From positions 1 through 9,797 of the forward strand of contig CAMLHI010000055.1 of the NCBI GenBank assembly GCA_946479705.1: DNA of 9,797 nucleotides. The letters are read 5' to 3'. A program made the translations under genes and the position numbers. The first letter of the stretch is position 1; each line of letters opens with the position of its first letter. Of this stretch, positions 7,833 to 9,797 are shown one piece after another. A model generated the notes under the pieces. That model had not been told where the DNA came from and did not search any database. It was given only the letters and a program-made list of their open reading frames with translations. The stretch is from an uncultured Oxalobacteraceae bacterium. GTDB taxonomy: Bacteria; Pseudomonadota; Gammaproteobacteria; Burkholderiales; Burkholderiaceae.

Positions 7833-9110
7833 TCAGAACTCTTCCCAGTCGTCGCTGGCGGCCGCCGGTGCCAGCTTTTTGGCCGGCGCCGCCGGTGCCG
7901 CTGCCGCACTCGGCGCGGGGGCCGCACGGACCGGCGCTGCCACGCGCGCAGCCGGCTTGGCTGCCGGGCGCACCGCCGGCTTGGCGGCGACCGGCTTGCG
8001 CAGGGCCGCCAGCTGATCGCCGGAGAGCTTGAATACGCCCACCGCCGCGCCCAGCATGCCGGCCTGCTCGCGCATGCTTTCGGCCGCGGCCGAGGCCTGC
8101 TCGACCAGGGCCGAGTTCTGCTGGGTCATTTCGTCCATCTGGGCGATGGCGTTGTTGACTTCCTCGATGCCCTGGCTCTGCTCCTGGGTCGCCGCGGTGA
8201 TCTCGCCCATGATGTCGGCCACCTGGCGGATCGAGGTGACGATCAGGCCCATGGTCTGGCCGGCTTCGTCGACCAGCTTGGAGCCGTTGTCGACCTTGTC
8301 GACCGAATCGCCGATCAGGGTCTTGATTTCCTTGGCCGCGCTGGCGCTGCGCTGGGCCAGGCTGCGCACTTCGGAGGCCACGACCGCGAAGCCGCGTCCC
8401 TGTTCGCCGGCACGCGCCGCTTCCACCGCGGCGTTGAGCGCCAGGATGTTGGTCTGGAAGGCGATGCCGTCGATGACGCCGATGATGTCGACGATCTTGC
8501 GCGAGCTGTCCTTGATCGAGCCCATGGTATCGACCACCTGCGCGACCACGTCGCCGCCCTTGGCCGCGATCGACGAGGCCGACACCGCCAGCTGGTTGGC
8601 CTGGCGCGCATTGTCGGCGTTCTGCTTGACGGTCGAGGTCAGCTCTTCCATCGAGGAGGCGGTCTCCTCGAGCGAGCTGGCCTGCGCTTCGGTGCGCGCC
8701 GACAGGTCGGCATTGCCCAAGGCGATCTGCTGCGAAGCGCTGCTGATGGTTTCGGTACCGCTGCGTACCTGGCCGATGGTGCTGGCCAGGCTGGCGTTCA
8801 TGTCCTTCAGGGCGCGCAGCAGGTCGGCGATTTCGTCGCTGCCCTCGGCATCGATGTGCGCGCCCAGTTCGCCCGCGGCCACCGTGCGCGCGGCTTCCGC
8901 CGCCGCCTCGAGCGGCTCGACGATCGAGCGCGTGATCGCCAGCGCCAGCACCGCGCCCAGCACCACCCCGCCCACGCCCAGCCCGAGCAGCCAGGACTTG
9001 TCGTGCATGTCGAGCACATTGGTCATCACGACCATCGCCACCAGGATCAGCAGGATGCTGCCGAAGCCCATGATGAGGCGAGTGCCAATCTTAAAATCGC
9101 GCAGCTGCAT
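7833..9110 (-). CDS. Methyl-accepting chemotaxis protein lacking a periplasmic sensor domain
   Basis: This is a 425-residue membrane chemoreceptor. A short cytoplasmic N-terminus (MQLRDFKIGTR) leads to a first transmembrane helix (about 12-32), a residual loop of about seven residues (33-39), and a second transmembrane helix (about 40-60). HAMP follows (about 61-112), then the cytoplasmic coiled-coil domain with its tip IDGIAFQTNILALNAAVEAA (213-232) and AGEQGRGFAVVASEVRSLAQ (234-253). Likely methylation regions are around LEETASSMEEL (148-158) and ALVEQASAAAE (334-344). The Ala/Pro/Lys-rich linker (about 371-419) ends in DWEEF (421-425), a CheR/CheB-tethering pentapeptide of the NWETF type. 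Typical receptors of this shape have about 150 residues between the two membrane helices; here that domain is missing without a frameshift. GGGAG (9120-9116) gives a good ribosome site. It lies between cheW and cheR. Confidence 0.95.
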   Translation of the reverse strand: MQLRDFKIGTRLIMGFGSILLILVAMVVMTNVLDMHDKSWLLGLGVGGVVLGAVLALAITRSIVEPLEAAAEAARTVAAGELGAHIDAEGSDEIADLLRALKDMNASLASTIGQVRSGTETISSASQQIALGNADLSARTEAQASSLEETASSMEELTSTVKQNADNARQANQLAVSASSIAAKGGDVVAQVVDTMGSIKDSSRKIVDIIGVIDGIAFQTNILALNAAVEAARAGEQGRGFAVVASEVRSLAQRSASAAKEIKTLIGDSVDKVDNGSKLVDEAGQTMGLIVTSIRQVADIMGEITAATQEQSQGIEEVNNAIAQMDEMTQQNSALVEQASAAAESMREQAGMLGAAVGVFKLSGDQLAALRKPVAAKPAVRPAAKPAARVAAPVRAAPAPSAAAAPAAPAKKLAPAAASDDWEEF

Positions 9111-9161
9111 GTTCGCTCCCGAATCTTCTAATCGATGTTTGCAAGTTCAAGTCAATGGCGC

Positions 9162-9656
9162 TCAGGCAGCCAGTTTTTCGACCAGACCCATTTCGGCCGA
9201 GGACATCAGCTTGTCGATGTCGATCAGGATCAGCATGCGCTCGTCGATGGTCCCCAGGCCCATCAGGTAGTCCGAGTTGAACGCCGTGCCCATTTCCGGA
9301 GCCGGCTTGACCTGGTCGGGCGAGAGGGTGGTCACGTCCGAGACGCTGTCGACCACCATGCCCATGATGCGCCCGCCGATGTTCAGGATGATCACCACCG
9401 TGAACTGGTCGTACACCGGCGTGCCCAGGTTGAACTTGATGCGCATGTCCACCACCGGGATGATGATGCCGCGCAGGTTGATCACGCCCTTGATGAACTC
9501 GGGCGCGTTGGCGATGCGGGTGACCGCTTCGTAGCCGCGGATTTCCTGCACCTTGAGGATGTCGATGCCGTATTCTTCGGAGCCGAGCGTGAAGGCCAGG
9601 AACTCGCTGCCGGCACCATCCTTGATGTCGGCGTGTTTGCTAAGTTGAGTAGACAT
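9162..9656 (-). CDS. cheW: Chemotaxis coupling protein CheW
   Basis: This is a 164-residue cytoplasmic adaptor that links chemoreceptors to the kinase CheA in the signalling array. It is a single SH3-like CheW domain (about residues 17-157) with the signature EFLAFTLGSEEYGIDILKVQ (18-37), GVINLRGIIIPVVDMR (57-72) and MGMVVDSVSDV (98-108). Length is normal for the family. The ATG at 9656 has AGGAA (9667-9663) six bases upstream. It lies between cheA (55-nt gap) and the mcp gene (51-nt gap), and no terminator-like hairpin was seen in either gap. Confidence 0.97.
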   Translation of the reverse strand: MSTQLSKHADIKDGAGSEFLAFTLGSEEYGIDILKVQEIRGYEAVTRIANAPEFIKGVINLRGIIIPVVDMRIKFNLGTPVYDQFTVVIILNIGGRIMGMVVDSVSDVTTLSPDQVKPAPEMGTAFNSDYLMGLGTIDERMLILIDIDKLMSSAEMGLVEKLAA

Positions 9657-9711
9657 TGTAGGTTCCTATCTGTGTTGGGTGGAGCAAAAATGGGTTCGGG
9701 GTCGGCGCGGC

Positions 9712-9797
9712 TCAGGAAAAAATCGCGTCGTCGGTCAGTTGACGCGACGAGCGCATCAGCGCCGACACGTCCAGGATCAGCGACACGCCGCCGTCGC
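9712..9797 (-). CDS. cheA: Chemotaxis sensor kinase CheA, C-terminal end only
   Basis: This gene is cut by the window edge: only the last 27 codons plus TGA (9714-9712) are present. The readable residues begin Asp-Gly-Gly-Val-Ser-Leu-Ile-Leu-Asp-Val and end Asp-Asp-Ala-Ile-Phe-Ser. The GGVSLILDV pattern is the characteristic last strand of the CheA P5 (CheW-like regulatory) domain, which binds CheW. Position immediately upstream of cheW in a che operon supports the call. CheA is the histidine kinase that phosphorylates CheY and CheB. Nothing can be said about its other domains. The alternative is another CheW-like domain protein, less likely given the context. Confidence 0.8.
   Translation of the reverse strand, partial: DGGVSLILDVSALMRSSRQLTDDAIFS

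Noticed and set aside
7860..8010. The Ala/Pro-codon-rich stretch as a possible DNA repeat array
   Set aside because: It encodes the flexible linker of the receptor. The repetition comes from Ala, Pro and Lys codons without a regular nucleotide unit.
8029..9270. A 413-codon open frame on the plus strand opposite the mcp gene
   Set aside because: It is a Ser/Ala/Met-rich mirror of the receptor's coiled-coil codons, runs into cheW antisense, and has no recognisable family or ribosome site.

Overview
The window is GC-rich, tightly packed chromosomal DNA. Protein family content and gene order point to a motile betaproteobacterium of the Burkholderiales. Oxalobacteraceae (Massilia, Janthinobacterium and relatives) is my best guess, inferred from sequence style rather than from a search. 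The evidence is a DUF3460 / scpA / panC neighbourhood, the betaproteobacterial N-terminal extension on ScpA, the Asn-Arg-Leu-Gln-Phe variant in PanC, and a full enteric/betaproteobacterial-type chemotaxis operon that includes cheZ and cheD.

Left part, plus strand (1-2746): an unrecognised protein gene whose 5' end probably lies outside the window, a T-tract-less hairpin, then a compact run of a small DUF3460 protein, scpA (chromosome segregation/condensin kleisin) and panC (pantothenate synthesis). The gaps between these last three are 16 and 41 nt, so they are probably one transcript starting near a TAAAAT box at 766-771.

Right part, minus strand (9797 down to 2748): a chemotaxis operon read from the right edge in the order cheA (last 27 codons only), cheW, mcp, cheR, cheD, cheB, cheY, cheZ, followed by an EAL-like/HDOD gene. 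This covers most of a signalling circuit: receptor, CheW/CheA coupling, phospho-output (CheY), phosphatase (CheZ), and adaptation by methylation, demethylation and deamidation (CheR, CheB, CheD). Most gaps are 1-55 nt. The exception is the 124-nt cheB-cheY gap, which may hold an internal promoter or leader for cheYZ. A strong GC hairpin follows cheZ, just before the HDOD gene.

The two halves are convergent: the panC and HDOD stop codons are separated by one base. The most notable coding feature is the operon's receptor. It has two transmembrane helices joined by only about seven residues, so it has no periplasmic ligand-binding domain, yet it keeps HAMP, the signalling tip and a C-terminal Trp-Glu-Glu-Phe tether for CheR/CheB. 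I saw no mobile element, CRISPR array, tRNA or rRNA, and nothing that looks like a wholly undescribed system.
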